Numbered from the stretch's first letter, positions 33,396 to 45,010 are shown. The stretch: DNA of 64,000 nt from Monodelphis domestica (GCF_027887165.1 NC_077227.1:347167707-347231706); one strand, 5' to 3'. Translations and numbers: made by a program. Notes: generated by a model from the sequence alone, not told the origin.

Positions 33396-33412
33396 TAGGG
33401 CATTAGAATTTT

Positions 33413-33940
33413 AATAATGAAAATAAAACAATCCCAACCCTCACTGAGTTTACAGTTAATTGAAAGAATCTGAAAGGGGAGTACTCGGACTGGATATCTA
33501 TACATAGATAAATATAAATTAAAACCTAAGGTGAAAAGTAATATGGGCAAAAGAGTGATTTAGTCAATGTTCTAGATGGTCTCTAAAATGGGTACCATGG
33601 CTTAATTTCAAGGAGTGGGTGGTCAACCAATTGGAGCATGAAGAGAAGTTGTATCCCATATTCTTCATAACTAATTATGTGGCTTTGCTCCAAGACAATC
33701 CACCTACCCTTCACCTATAACAAACTGATACTCATTCATAACATTTATACCCTGCCCCTGCAACTTCCCACTGCTATACAAGCCCCAAGCCTTACTTCTT
33801 CTGAGTCTGGGATGAGCCCTTAGAGGAAATATAGCTTACCTTAACCTTGACCATGGCAGTTGCAAATCCACCCCACCCCACTTACTTAAACTGTTTAAAA
33901 AATACTTATAGAGTACTCCATGAAAAAAAATTGGGAGACT
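33413..33940. other. Unclassified sequence
   Basis: No gene. No repeat recognised with confidence. Confidence 0.4.
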
Positions 33941-33949
33941 GCACAAAAT

Positions 33950-35165
33950 AAAATTCAAAATAGGAGGATGAGATGTGGATCAATAATATTTGATCCTAGA
34001 GACATTAGGGAGCTACTGAAGTTTATTGAATAGAAGGATTGGAAAATTACTTTGGTATCTTCCACTTTTGTGAAGAGTATGGATTGGCATGAAGAAAGAT
34101 GAGACACAGGAAACTGATTAAGAGGGCATTGCTTTTGTGTAGGTGGGAAGAGGATGCAGTTCTGAACTTAACTGTATGAGTAGAAAGAAGGGTGTAGATG
34201 TGAGAGATACTGTGGATATTAAAAAGACAAGATTTGGCAAATCAACAGATTATACAAAGTTAGGAAGAAGGAAGAGTCAAGGTTATGAATCTGGACAGCC
34301 AAGTGGTACTGTGGATAGAGTTTGGGCTTGGAACCAGTAAGACTTATCTTTATGACTTCAAATATGATCTCAGGCACTTACTAGCTGTATGACCCTAGCC
34401 AAGTAATTTAACTCTATAAAATGAGCTAGAGAAGGAAATGACAAACTACTTCAGTATCTTTGCCATGAAAACCCCAAAAGGAGTCACAAAGAGTCAGGCA
34501 CAGTGGAAAAATGATTACACAAAACCTAGAAGAATGGTGTTATCCTCAAGAGAAATAAGGAAGTTAATTTAAAGGGAAGGGTTTAGAGGAAAAGATAAGT
34601 TCTCTTTGGACATGTGGAATGATGACACTATAAGTGGAGAGAAGGGGACAAAAGTGGGAACTACACAATGGAGGGGATTTAGCCAGAATATTATATGAGG
34701 AGTTAAGGAGAGGGAGAAGTCAAATATGAGAGATGTTTCAAGTTGGGGTGATTGGGAAGATAGTAGCATGCCATTGACAGTACCTGAAAGTTATAAAGGA
34801 GGATCAAGTTTAGGGAAGGACAGGAATTTTGGACTGTTTGAGTTTGAGCTGCTTACTGGATACCAAGGTAGAGATGTCTAGTAGCTAGTTGGAAATTTGG
34901 CCTAAATCAGGGGAGAAATTAGAGTTATATAATTTAGAGAGTCACCTGTGTAGGAGAGATGAAAATTGAATCCAGGGGAGCAGACAAGATCACCAAGAAA
35001 GAAAGTGTAAAAAGAAAAGAGAAGAAGGCCTAGGCCAGTACCTGCAGAAACATCCTCATCTAACAAGTAGGATGATAAACCAACAGTCTAAGAATGAATG
35101 ACTAGGCAGGAACCAAAAGACACCAGTATCTTAGAAGTCAGGAGGAGAGGTGACCAAAATTTATC
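33950..35165 (+). repeat. Ancient interspersed repeat, family not named, with SINE insertion
   Basis: GGGAGCTACTGAAGTTTATTG, then a purine-rich run of short phrases (GGAAGATAGTAGCATGCC, GAGATGTCTAGTAGC) resembles 60,100-61,600, where GGAGCTATTGAAGATGTATAAG appears. Both seem to be worn copies of one old mammalian family. The MAR1-type SINE at 34,297-34,525 interrupts it. Confidence 0.45.
34297..34525 (+). repeat. MAR1-type marsupial SINE
   Basis: GCCAAGTGGTACTGTGGATAG head, AGCTAGAGAAGGAAATGAC, TTTGCCATGAAAACCCC, GTCACAAAGAGTCAGGC. Confidence 0.85.
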
Positions 35166-35179
35166 TCCCTCACCAAGAT

Positions 35180-35910
35180 CAGTTGTTTAACTCAATTTGT
35201 TCTAGAATTAGAACTGAATTTTGATCTTTTCATCTCCTTGGTGACCTTATTTGCAACCCTGAACCCATTGGTTGAGCCTGATTCTTAATGTGAATTATTA
35301 TTTTATAAATTATTAAGAAGAGCAATCTCTCTCCATTTACTGAATGTCATAACAAAAGAGCTAGGAGGGAAACCAAGACATTGTCTACCCAAAGAGCACA
35401 GCATTTGGACAGTGTAAAGTCACTAAATTATTCAGCAGCTATTTGAAAGTATAGTGTTTTGTAATTTCGACAGCACCATCTCAGCCTGACTCCATGTAGT
35501 GCAGAATATTAAAAAGATGCCTTGGTAAGGATCTATTTCTAGGAGAAATGGGAATCAGCTAGAGGAGATGGTTAGGGAACCAAGGGGTATCATTAGAGAG
35601 TTGTGTTTACTTTGATTTTAAACTTTCATAAGTCTGATAAGACCCAAATACTTTCTACAAAACTTGATTTTTTTCTCTATGTATCCACATGTTTCAGTCT
35701 GATTACACCTATCTGTGCAAACTAAATATATTATAAGAGAAAAAATGTAGCCCATTTATAGATTATATTGTAATGGACCAGAAAGAAAAGAAAGATATTT
35801 GTATGTAGTTCCTGACTGAATTTTTTTTCACATGGAATGATCATGTGAAAATCTGGTTCATTCAGTAAAATAGACAAAAACAACATATGATAAAGTTAAA
35901 AAAATTTAAG
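35180..35910. other. Repeat-poor stretch
   Basis: No recognised repeat or gene. AT-rich with some TAAT sites (about 35,290-35,325). Possible unique sequence. Confidence 0.4.
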
Positions 35911-35924
35911 CCATATGGTAGTTA

Positions 35925-36075
35925 TAAGAGATTGTAATTCTAATTCTGACCAGATCATCACCATACTTAGGGAGGGGCAGCTGGGGCTTTGCCCTGCTCT
36001 GGGCTTCACTTTCCTGAGGGGATTGGACTACATGATCCCTGAAGTCCCTTCAAGCTCTAAATTCTATGGTTTAGG
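35925..36075 (+). repeat. MIR-type 3' fragment
   Basis: TCACTTTCCTGAGGGGATTG, GACTACATGATCCCTG, AGCTCTAAATTCTATGG. Confidence 0.55.
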
Positions 36076-36689
36076 GGAACCATTTAGTGCCCTTCAAATT
36101 AAACCTTACAGGCAGGTATTGGTTCTGATCCTCAAGGACCAATTTTGCCAATGAATATTTAATTATCTCAGTAAAAGTATGATTAAGTGAAAGCACCTAT
36201 TCATTAAAAGAATATCTAAGGTGGTGGTATAAATTAGTTTGGAACCTGTGTCATGTTCATAGGAAAGCCCCTTAAAACATGCACTTACTGGAGTGAAAAT
36301 AACTTTTCTCATCATGACCCTTTTCAAATTCTGACGGATATGAAAAATCTTAGATGAAAACTTCCTCCCAGGGGAGAGAAAGGTGGCTTGGAGTTATCTC
36401 TCTGACCGCTGATTTAGAGGCTTTATCCAGGAAAACATATACAAGCTTCTGAGGAAGCCTAGGAGACAGTTAACCTAATCCCACACTTATTGTAAACTGG
36501 ATTTCAAAGGATTTTTTTTTAACAAGAGGTCAATCATAAGGTGGCTTGGAAGGGTTAAACAAAAAGAAAACCAAGAGTTATCTAAAATTTTGTTCATATT
36601 TTAACCGACACTCCCAAGGAGCAGAGTAGTGAATTACCCAACAAAGTACATTCTCTGAAAGCAGTTAAACTATGTTAAAATAAAAAGAA

Positions 36690-36990
36690 TTCTGATTCTG
36701 AAGTCAGCTGCCCTGGATTCCAATACCAGCTCTGAAATTTAGGACCTCGGTGACTTTGATAAGTCATTTAACCTATCTGAATATCAGTTTCCTCACCTGT
36801 ATAATGAGAAATGTAGACTTGGTCACCTCTAAGGTCCCTATGAGCACTATCTATGAGCATAACCCTGCCTCTGTCATCCTGAACAAGTCATTTAGTTTCT
36901 GTGAGGCTCAGCTGAAATTAAAAATTTGGAAAGTGAGGAGTTTGGACTAGATGGACTTTGAGGTCCCTTCTAGCACTGAATCTATGGCTT
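36690..36990 (+). repeat. Two adjacent MIR-type SINEs
   Basis: The first (36,690-36,845) has CTGGATTCCAATACCAGC, AAGTCATTTAACC, CAGTTTCCTCACCTG. The second (36,850-36,985) has GAACAAGTCATTTAG, GACTAGATGGACTTTGAGG, GAATCTATGG. Same orientation. Confidence 0.7.
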
Positions 36991-37595
36991 ACTAATGTGA
37001 TTGTGACTGACATGGCATGTGCTGCTTTCAATTTCTGTTATCAAAAAGAGAAGAAAGATTTGTGCTTCAATTTGGATCGTAGGGGATCTTTTTGCTATGA
37101 ATGCCACAGCTGGACTTCTTGGCTCCTAGAACTTGGTGAGAGTCTGTGCTATAAGAAGAGAGGCCAAAGAACCTTCCTCCAGAGACTATGTGGCTTAAGA
37201 AACGAGCTTTTTTTTTTTTGCTTGTTTTTGTTCTAGGTGAAGCCTGGACCTTGTGGATTCCAAAAAGTCTAGAGAATATCCAAGCCTAGGTTTGCAGCAC
37301 TGATGCCCCAAGGAGCAAGGAGTGACTTTTGGGGTGACTTGAATCTAGGCCAATGGAAGACGAGATGAAGACTCATTTGGCAATCAACTATGTCTGGACA
37401 TGAACCCAGTGAGATCAGTACTATGCAGAAACTGAGATGAGTTTGGAGACTATTTGCAGGAGAGACAGGTGGTGTAGGAGAAAGTATACTCTCAAATTAT
37501 TAGGGGGAAAGGTCTATAATTTACTCTTGCTGTGTTTCTGAAAAAGCTAAGAAAATAATAGTATGACTCTAACATTGGTGTATTTGACTCCAAAT
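36991..37595. other. Unclassified sequence
   Basis: No repeat recognised. A 92-codon frame (36,958-37,236) has no domain and ends in poly-T codons; not called as a gene. Confidence 0.45.
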
Positions 37596-37790
37596 TGTCT
37601 TTAAGATAACAAGCATCTCGCTAGTGCTTTAAGGTTTGCAAAATGCTTCATATTATCTCATTTTATCTCCCTATCCACCCTGGAAGTTAGGTTCTATTTT
37701 CACCATTTTACAGATAAGGAAACTGAGACAGAGATTAAGTGACTAAAAGGTTAAAAGTACAGGTCTAGATATTTATCCAACTAGTCACTT
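37596..37790 (-). repeat. MIR/THER-type CORE-SINE
   Basis: TGCTTTAAGGTTTGCAAAATG, CATTTTACAGATAAGGAAAC, GAGATTAAGTGAC. Orientation tentative. Confidence 0.6.
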
Positions 37791-37794
37791 TGTT

Positions 37795-38400
37795 GGTATC
37801 GACTTTATTTTCTAGTTACATTTTCTTACATCTCGCTTTTGACTTCATTTATTAGTCGAATGAGGTTCATATGACCAGTAATCGGGTATATTAACTCTTT
37901 TTAGTTCTGCTTTCTTCATAAATCATCATTTCCTATCAGTTTTTTCCATATTTCTCTCATTTCTTCATATTTATGGAACCTCGCAGTAGAGCAATAATCC
38001 ATCTGAATGTAAAAATGGAGATTTTGAACCCTAGACTTCAATCCCCAGAAGTCCTTGGTATTTCCCAGAATTCCCTATAATCTCACCTGAGTCTCCACCT
38101 CCATGAGATCACAATTAGTATTTAACTGGCAGTAACACCTCTTCTCTGCCATTGCAATGGTGTAGCAAGTAAGCTAAGCCTGGGGATTTTGAATGGGCTA
38201 ATCAGCCATGGGCACGTGGTTATTATTTTGTATCTTTTTTATTCCTTGATTTCTAATAATCCTTAATAAACCTCATAAAATAATATGTTTTCATTATGAG
38301 AGACATAATTTAATTTTTACACCTCTCCTATACCATACTTTGTTCAGCCATTCTTTAACGTTTGAGACCACAGGTGTTTTAATACCCACTTAGGAATCTT
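37795..38400 (-). repeat. L1 3' end, antisense, split by a solo LTR
   Basis: TAGTTCTGCTTTCTTCATAA and GAGCAATAATCC (to 38,007), then TTTGTTCAGCCATTC (38,340-), are consecutive parts of the antisense L1 ORF2 end. They are separated by the 314-bp LTR. Confidence 0.65.
38008..38321 (+). mobile_element. Short solo LTR-like element (314 bp)
   Basis: Starts TGTAAAAAT and ends ATTTTTACA, perfect 9-base inverted termini of TG...CA form, with AATAAA at about 38,264. It sits inside an antisense L1. No clean flanking duplication was found, so the exact borders are inferred from the termini. Confidence 0.6.
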
Positions 38401-38789
38401 GCATCTGTTACCCCAAACTTGTACCTCTTGCCTTGCTCTACTAACTACCTTGCTTGATAGAAGGAGGTGAAATGATGTCTGAGGAACTTTGCTGTCAGCT
38501 TAGAGTTTGCAGCTGTTGCTTTTGGCACTGGGCAAACCCAACTAGTACTTACCAGCATCTTGAAAACAAATAGTCCAGGCACCTTCTATCAAGCACCTGG
38601 AGAGGACAACCTGAAGCCTGGGAGGTCCCAAGAAGAAACAAACATAGTAGAAACTTCAGTAAGATGGAAGCATTTGTTTCCCACTAACCAGCTGTATGAC
38701 CTCGGGCTATTCAACAGCAAAGCATTTATTAAACACCAGCTATTGAGTCCTCTCAGCAGTGAAAAGTGGTTGGAGGAGGTTTCTCAATC

Positions 38790-38985
38790 CCTCTTCATCC
38801 TAGTGTCTTGCTTCTTTTCATTATATCCTATTCGGTATATAGTTTGCTTGTACACAACTCCTTACTTGATATATCCCCACATTAGCTCCTTGAGGACAGA
38901 GAATATCATTTGCCTCTTTGTGCTACTCCAGTGTTTAACAAAGTGCCTGGCACCTAGTAGGTGCTTAATAAATGACTGTATGTGT
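38790..38985 (+). repeat. L2 LINE 3' end
   Basis: CTCCTTGAGGACAGAG, CAAAGTGCCTGGCACCTAGTAG, GTGCTTAATAAATGACTG. Confidence 0.8.
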
Positions 38986-38997
38986 GTTTTTAAATAA

Positions 38998-39188
38998 ACC
39001 CTTACCTTCCATTTTAGAATCAATATTATGTTCTGGTTCTAAGGCAGAAGAGTGGTAAGGGCTAGGCAATGGGGGTCAAGTGACTTGCCCAGGGTCATAC
39101 AGCTGGGAAGTGTCTGAGGTCACATTTGAACCCAGGACTTTCCATCTCTAGGTCTGGCTCTCAATCCACTGAGCAACCCAGCTGTCCC
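38998..39188 (-). repeat. tRNA-derived marsupial SINE, first of three in a row
   Basis: Near-complete antisense copy. Flanked by ATGTGTGTT at about 38,979 and 39,192, each followed by TAAATAAA, a probable duplication. Confidence 0.85.
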
Positions 39189-39201
39189 TAAATGTGTGTT
39201 C

Positions 39202-39312
39202 TAAATAAATTCTTACCTTTTGTCTTAGATTGGTTCTAAGGCAAAAGAGTGGTAAAGGATAGGTAATGACCAGGATCACAGAGCTAGGAAGTGTCTGAGG
39301 CCAGATTTGAAT
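39202..39312 (-). repeat. tRNA-derived marsupial SINE, second, partial
   Basis: Antisense, TTCTTACCTTTTGTCTTAG to CCAGATTTGAATT; the head half is missing. Confidence 0.75.
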
Positions 39313-39387
39313 TAATAAATGTTTTTTGGCTGACTTTGGTGATCTAAGATTCCTTTTGCCTCCAACATGATATAATTGTTGTTGTTA

Positions 39388-39544
39388 TTTTTACTCCCTT
39401 ACTGTGATTTGGTTCCAAGGCAGAAGAGTGGTAAGGGCTAGGCAATGGGGGTTAAGTGAATTGCCCAGGGTCACACAGGTAGAAAGTATCAGAGGTCAGA
39501 CTTAAGGGCCTTGCTCTCTCTCTCTGAGCGATCTAGCTGCTCCC
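39388..39544 (-). repeat. tRNA-derived marsupial SINE, third
   Basis: Antisense, GGCAGAAGAGTGGTAAGGGC to GATCTAGCTGCTCCC. Confidence 0.8.
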
Positions 39545-39674
39545 ATCATTATACAATTCTAAAAATGTCAAGGTCTCATTGCCATTTTCATGAACGTGTT
39601 AAGTATGAGGTAGGCATCAAGACTTTGGGGTTAGAAGTTCCTTATAACTCCCATTTAACTCTCTATCAATAAAA

Positions 39675-39825
39675 AAAAAACCCATTTATTAAGCACCTAC
39701 TATGTGCCAAGCACTGTGCTAGGCACTGAAGATATAAAATGTGAAAAAAAGAAAGACAGTCTCTGCCTGTAAGATGCTTACAATCTGATGGGGGAAAGAC
39801 AATACAGTAAAGGAAACTGAAAAGA
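39675..39825 (+). repeat. MIR/THER-type module
   Basis: TTATTAAGCACCTACTATGTG, CACTGTGCTAGGCACTG, GACAGTCTCTGCCTGTAAG. Confidence 0.7.
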
Positions 39826-40940
39826 GGCGTGGATAGGGAGGTACTTGGTTCTAAGGCCTGGTGGAGAAGTCAGAGAGGTTTAAGATAATTCAGCCAGGTG
39901 AGATAGTGAGGAGATTTCTGAGTTGGGCTCCCTCCTTAAATGGAAGTTTGGAGTTCCTGGCCCTACCCTTCAATTAGAGGGAAAGGGATGTTAAAATTAC
40001 ATGTCAACTTCTTGGTTTTTAGTTTCCATAGAGTTTATTAATAGTCACTTGAAATAGAGAAAGCAGATAGGTAGAGATTAAAGCCTAATCTAATTCTGAC
40101 CATGGGTTTTTCCACATGGCTGTCTCTCTCAGTCCCCGTCCTCCACAGTCACCTTCCAAGGAAATAGAAAGCGAGCACCCCATTGCACCCCCTCCTTTAT
40201 CCTTTCCTAGTGCCCGCATGCATCCCCTGAGCATTCACGTGACATCCAGTCACGCAGCACAGAGACACAGGTAGGACCGGATGCAGATTGGATGGGATGC
40301 AGGGCGGATGACTGGGGGAGGAGGGGGTTCCCTCAACACAGGGACAGAGAGAGGTCATGAGGTGCAGTAACCAGGCTGTGATGAAAGCTGAGAGAAGAGA
40401 GAGGATATATAGGTGGAAGGGAGAGTCAACAGTGGTCAAAAAACAGAAAGATCAAGAAGGATGTGAACAAAGAAGGCAACCAGATTTAGCAAAGGAAGAG
40501 TCACTAGTAGTGCTGATGAGTTTCAGTTGAATAACTCCAGCCAACAAATTGGGGGGGCATTAAAAAGTGAGATGGAGATAAGAGTATAAACAGCTTTTCT
40601 AGGAGTTGACTGTGAAATCTATGTTCTCCTGACCTTCTTCCCACCTCTCTGAAGACTCCTCTCTCTCTTTTGCGGAATCTTCCTCCAGATCATGCCTCAT
40701 AACTACTGTATGTACTACATGTACTGTACTGTAACTAATGTCTCTCAAGATTCTGCCTTGGATCTCCTTTTCTTCTCCCTCTAAACTATTTCACTCAGTA
40801 ATCTCATCATCTCACCAGCTCATATTATCTCTAATAATTTGGGGTGATTCCACCCCAAATTGTTTATTGTTCAATTCCTGTCCAATCTTGTATCTCCAAC
40901 TGCCTTTCAGGCATTTTGACCTGGATGTCCAGTAGATATC

Positions 40941-41072
40941 TTTAAAAACAAAAACCCTTACCTTCAAATGCTGACAGAAGAATGGCAGGGGCTAGGCATT
41001 GGAGTTAAGTGACTTGCCCAGGGTCACACAGCTAGGAAGTATCTATCTATTCTATCTACTGTGGTGCCCCCT
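40941..41072 (-). repeat. tRNA-derived marsupial SINE, partial
   Basis: AACCCTTACCTTC, GGGGCTAGGCATTGG, GTCACACAGCTAGGAAG, with a short TCTA-rich end. Confidence 0.75.
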
Positions 41073-41090
41073 TCCTAAACTGCATATTAG

Positions 41091-41283
41091 GGCATCTAGT
41101 ATAGACAGTTAGGCCTGGATATGGGAGGTCCTGGGTTCAAAATTGACCTCAGACACTTCCTAGCTGTGTGACCCTGGGTAAGTCACTTGGCCCCAATTGC
41201 CTAGCCCTTATTGGTCTTCTGGCTTGGAAGAGATACTTAGTATCAATTCTAAGGTAGAAGGTAAGAATAAAATTTTAAAAACC
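41091..41283 (+). repeat. tRNA-derived marsupial SINE
   Basis: GGATATGGGAGGTCCTGGG, TTCCTAGCTGTGTGACCC, TTCTAAGGTAGAAGGTAAG. CTGCATAT at 41,080-41,087 and 41,284-41,291 may be the duplication. Confidence 0.8.
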
Positions 41284-41987
41284 CTGCATATGTACAAACC
41301 AGAATTCATTCTTTCCCCCAAATCTTCCCTACCTTCCCTATAGCTGTGGAGTACAGCACAGTCTTCCTGGGCCCTCAGGCTCACTACCTAGACTTCTTCA
41401 GTTCCTCACTCTCTCTTACCCCACTAGTTATGGCCAACAGCTATTTATTTCCTTGCCAAAATGTCCCTTCTCTCATCTGATATTGCCACCTCTTTAGGTC
41501 AGGGCTTTGTGATGACCTTTTTCCTGGATTGTTGCAATAACCTGCCAGTAGGTAGGTCTGCCTCAAGTCTCTTCCCACCTTAGTTCATCCTCCATTCTGC
41601 CATTAAAATGATCATCCTAAAACACAGGTAAGACCCTGTCACCTCCTTAATCAATAACTTCCAGTGGCTCCCTGTTGCTCCCAGGATCAAATACAGAATG
41701 CTGTTTGTCATTCACAGATTTTCTTAACCTAGCCTCACCTCCTATCATTCCACTATTCTTACACCTTACTTCCCTCAAAACTCCTTGAGAATGGCCACCA
41801 GACTATTAAAAAGAAACTCTGTCTTCACTCCAGGTATTTTATCTGGCTGTTTCCCATGCCTGGAAAGTTCTCTCTCATCACCTCTATCTACTAACCTCCT
41901 GGATTCCATTAAGTCCCAACTAAAAATTCCATCTTTAACTAGAAGCCTTCTCTAACCACCTCTTACTTCTTATCCCTTCTTTCTGTT

Positions 41988-42225
41988 GGTATGGTGGATA
42001 TAGTGATGGGCTTAGAGTCAGGAAGACTCATCTTCATGGGTTCAAATCTGATCTCAAATGCTTACTAGATGTGTGTCCCTGGGCAAGTCAACCCTCTTTG
42101 CCTCAGTTTCCTCATCTGTAAAATGAGCTGGAGAAGGAAATGACAGACTACTCTAGTATTTTTGCCAAGAAAAACCCAAATGAGGTCATAAAGAATCCAA
42201 TATGACTGAAATAATTCAGCAATAA
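41988..42225 (+). repeat. MAR1-type marsupial SINE
   Basis: GTATGGTGGATATAGTGATG head, GAGCTGGAGAAGGAAATGAC, TTTTTGCCAAGAAAAACCC, AATAATTCAGCAATAA end. Imperfect duplication CCCTTCT...TCTGTT (41,974-41,987) and CCCTTCTGTT (42,226-42,235). Confidence 0.88.
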
Positions 42226-42425
42226 CCCTTCTGTTAATAATTTCCTAATTATCCTGTATATAGCTTGATCTGTATATATTTGTTTGCATATTGTCTCCCC
42301 CATTCTTTTACAAGCTCTTTAAAGTCAGGGACTGACTTTTACCTCCTTTTCTATCCCTATTGCTTAGCACAGTGCCTCACACAGTAGGTGCTTAATAAAT
42401 ATTGATTGATTGGAAGGAAGGAAAG

Positions 42426-43940
42426 AGATAGGAAGATAACTACAAGGGAGTGGTAGGTTCAAATGAAAATTTTTAGGGCTAGGGGGAGACCTGAGCATGT
42501 TCATAGGCAAAAGAAAACAAGTCAGGAATTAAGGAGAAATTGAAGATGAGAAAGAGGGGATAATTAAGGGATCAAAATTCCCAGAGAAGGTAGCAGAACA
42601 TGGGATTAGAACTACAAATAAAAGGGTTGGCCCAAAGAGCCACTTTTTGTCAGAGTTTGAGGCAAAAGACAGGAGAACAGGGAATGAAGTAGAGGAGTTT
42701 CGATGCATAGAACAAGGAAGAGAATGAGAAAGGCAGTATAGAGTAATGGATAGAGAGATGGCCTTAGAATCAGTTTCTGATAGATACTAGCCTTAGGACA
42801 TTGGGCTAATCACTTAATCTCTAAGTGCCCCATACATCTCCTTGGTAGATTTTTATCTTATACATTTATTTGATTCCTCTATGGAATATTAGAGTCAGGT
42901 GGAAACCAAATAGCTATTGGGTCCAACTTATATCCAAATAAGAATCTCCTTTCCAACATATTCAAGGGATGATTCAGTTTTTCTTTGAGAACCTCCAAAA
43001 AAGGAACCCAGAACCTTCCATAGAAACCCGTTCCACTAAAGGTTTGTTTAAATTCTTAAAAAGTCTTTCCTTACAGTGAACCTAATTTTTTTTTCAACTT
43101 GCTTTTATTACTTCTGGTTCTGTCTTCTGGAGATAAACAGAACACATTTTAATCCTTCTGTATGATTAACTTCCATGGACTTGAAGAGAATTTTCCTATC
43201 CATGTGAAATCTCTCTCTCCATGTGAAATATCCCTATTTTTTAAAAACTGATTTGTTCTTTAAGTTTTTTAATAGTATTGCTAAATTTGTAATTTAAAAA
43301 ATTAATTTAATAAATGGGACTAGGTTAAGGTGATTTCTAAATTTCCTTCTAGTACTAATAGTGAGAGCATCACAGAACGAGAGCTGGAAAGTACTTTAGA
43401 GGTCAACTAATTTGAGGGTCAGAATTTTTAGTTATAACTGCCTATTTGCCACAGTCATATGATTTCCTACAAAAGAATTTATTGGTTTAGGATAAAACAT
43501 GGAATGGGCCCTAGGTCCCCCATCTCCCACATATAATAGCGAAATATCTATGATTAGCCATTGTGGAGTGATTTATACCATTTATTGCTCTCTTCTGTTT
43601 TTCATTTTCTCTAGCTTCCAAATAAGTCTTTGCCCATTGAGTCATTCCTTGTAACAAAAACTAAAAAAGAAAGAGAAAAGCAGTTCAGCACAGTGAATTA
43701 ATATAACCACTGTGTCTAACATTCAATGAAGTGTTTCAAGGAAGAATAGATTTTCAATGTGTACCAAGATTAATCCTCAGATGTCAGTTATTCAGTTGAA
43801 GACATTTTTATAAGTGTTCCTATACCTTGGAGTAAGGGGCTGTGAAAGATGAACATTAGGCTACCTACCTGAATATTGGGGGAGGGTAAAAGTAGAGAGG
43901 GAAATTCCTCAGAAATGGATCATTAAGTCAGAACTAGAAG
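42426..43940. other. Mostly unclassified, one old repeat likely
   Basis: About 42,860-43,200 (GAACCTTCCATAGAAACCCG, AGTCTTTCCTTACAGTGAACC, CTTCTGGTTCTGTCTTCTGG) resembles an old interspersed repeat I cannot name. The rest shows nothing distinctive. No gene. Confidence 0.4.
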
Positions 43941-43944
43941 GGGA

Positions 43945-44100
43945 TCTTGAGATCCTCATTTTACAGATGAGGAAACTGAGATCCAGTAAGGTTCAGTGAT
44001 TTGTCCAAGATTACATAGGTAGTAATCATTAGTAGGAGACTTGAATCCAGGCCATCTGATGCCCTAGCTACACTTTCCACTTTACCACACTTGCTCTTGG
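43945..44100 (-). repeat. MIR/THER-type fragment
   Basis: CATTTTACAGATGAGGAAAC, GTAAGGTTCAGTGATTTG, CTTGAATCCAGGCC. Orientation tentative. Confidence 0.65.
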
Positions 44101-44162
44101 TACAAAGCTGCTGAAGGCACAGCTCTGTCATTGGTAAAGGGTATTTCATCTCAATTTCACAC

Positions 44163-44189
44163 ATACAAAAACAACAAAACAAAATAAAC

Positions 44190-44216
<27 letters not shown>
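44163..44216 (+). repeat. (AAAAC)n-type simple repeat
   Basis: About 50 bases of A-rich units, including several perfect AAAAC copies in a row, ending in A7C4. Confidence 0.85.
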
Positions 44217-44221
<5 letters not shown>

Positions 44222-44349
44222 AACCCAAACTAAAACAATTTAGCTTAATTTGTTAGTAGAATATAGGTTAGAAAACCCAACTATCACCTAGTCACTAGAA
44301 TGTGTCCTGTCCAGGGTGTATTCTAACTGGTGTATAAATGGACCAAAGG

Positions 44350-44555
44350 ACAAGGACTACACTCCTTGAAGACAGGGATTGTTTCAGTTCATTTTTGTCC
44401 TTGAATCTCTAGTGTCTAGCACAGTGTCTGATAGGTGTAGACGCTTAATATGTAATTGTTGCTTGATACCTCTTTACATCCCTGGTACCTTGCATAATGT
44501 CTTGCCCATTATAGGTGCTTAATACATATCGGTTGAATTGAATTGGCCAGACCAG
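44350..44555 (+). repeat. L2-type 3' ends in tandem
   Basis: GAAGACAGGGATTG, CTAGCACAGTGTCTG, then a second tail CATTATAGGTGCTTAATAC. Two successive L2/MIR-like ends. Confidence 0.6.
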
Positions 44556-44639
44556 AGATACAAGAGCAGGAAAGAATGCCATGTTTTAGAGCTCTGCCTG
44601 TAACTAGACATTCCAGAAAAAAAAGAAAAAAAAGGGACC

Positions 44640-45010
44640 TGAGCCATGTGGCAGTCTCCCAAGCAAATAGTATGCGTTTTTAAGAACTACCTAATTAAAT
44701 ATTAACCCCAGAGACAGGAGCATTAACGGGTCTCTTAGGTAAAGAATATGCATCTCATAACCATCAGGGAAGGGTTTAGATAGAGCACTTGGAGGAGTCC
44801 AAAGGAGCCAGAATGAGTTCCTTTTCTGACTCACACTGACAAAAGGCTGGGACATTAGCCCTTAGGCCATTAACCTCTCTTTATTACCAACTGGAATACA
44901 TAAGGAGTGTATCTATTAGCCAGCTTTGTAAGATGAGAGAGAATAGTGTCCTAGAAACTCTTTCCTACCAGTTGGAGCTGCCCTACACTGGAACGGGATG
45001 CCTCAGGAGG
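44640..45010. promoter_or_regulatory. Repeat-poor island, candidate conserved element
   Basis: No repeat landmarks. It contains CTACCTAATTAAATATTAACC (about 44,686-44,706), AATATGCATCTCAT (about 44,746-44,759) and further ATTA/TTAG sites. A regulatory role is inference. Confidence 0.3.

Larger units (their letters stand above)
40625..42415 (+). repeat. L2 LINE (ORF2 end to 3' terminus), interrupted by three SINEs
   Basis: Runs CTCAAGATTCTGCCTTGG (40,745-), TCTCCAACTGCCTTTCAGG (40,892-), TTGCAATAACCTGCC (41,532-), CCAGTGGCTCCCTGTTGC (41,652-), CCCATGCCTGGAAAG (41,854-), CACAGTGCCTCACACAGTAGG and TTAATAAATATTGATTGATTG at the end. The L2 order is kept across SINEs at 40,941-41,072, 41,091-41,283 and 41,988-42,225. 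Coding capacity is lost. Confidence 0.85.

Noticed and set aside
38560..38997. 145-codon frame
   Set aside because: Its second half is an L2 3' end read in one frame.
38998..39544. CRISPR-like array (three regularly placed repeats)
   Set aside because: The repeats are diverged eukaryotic SINEs of ~110-190 bases, not short identical direct repeats with spacers.
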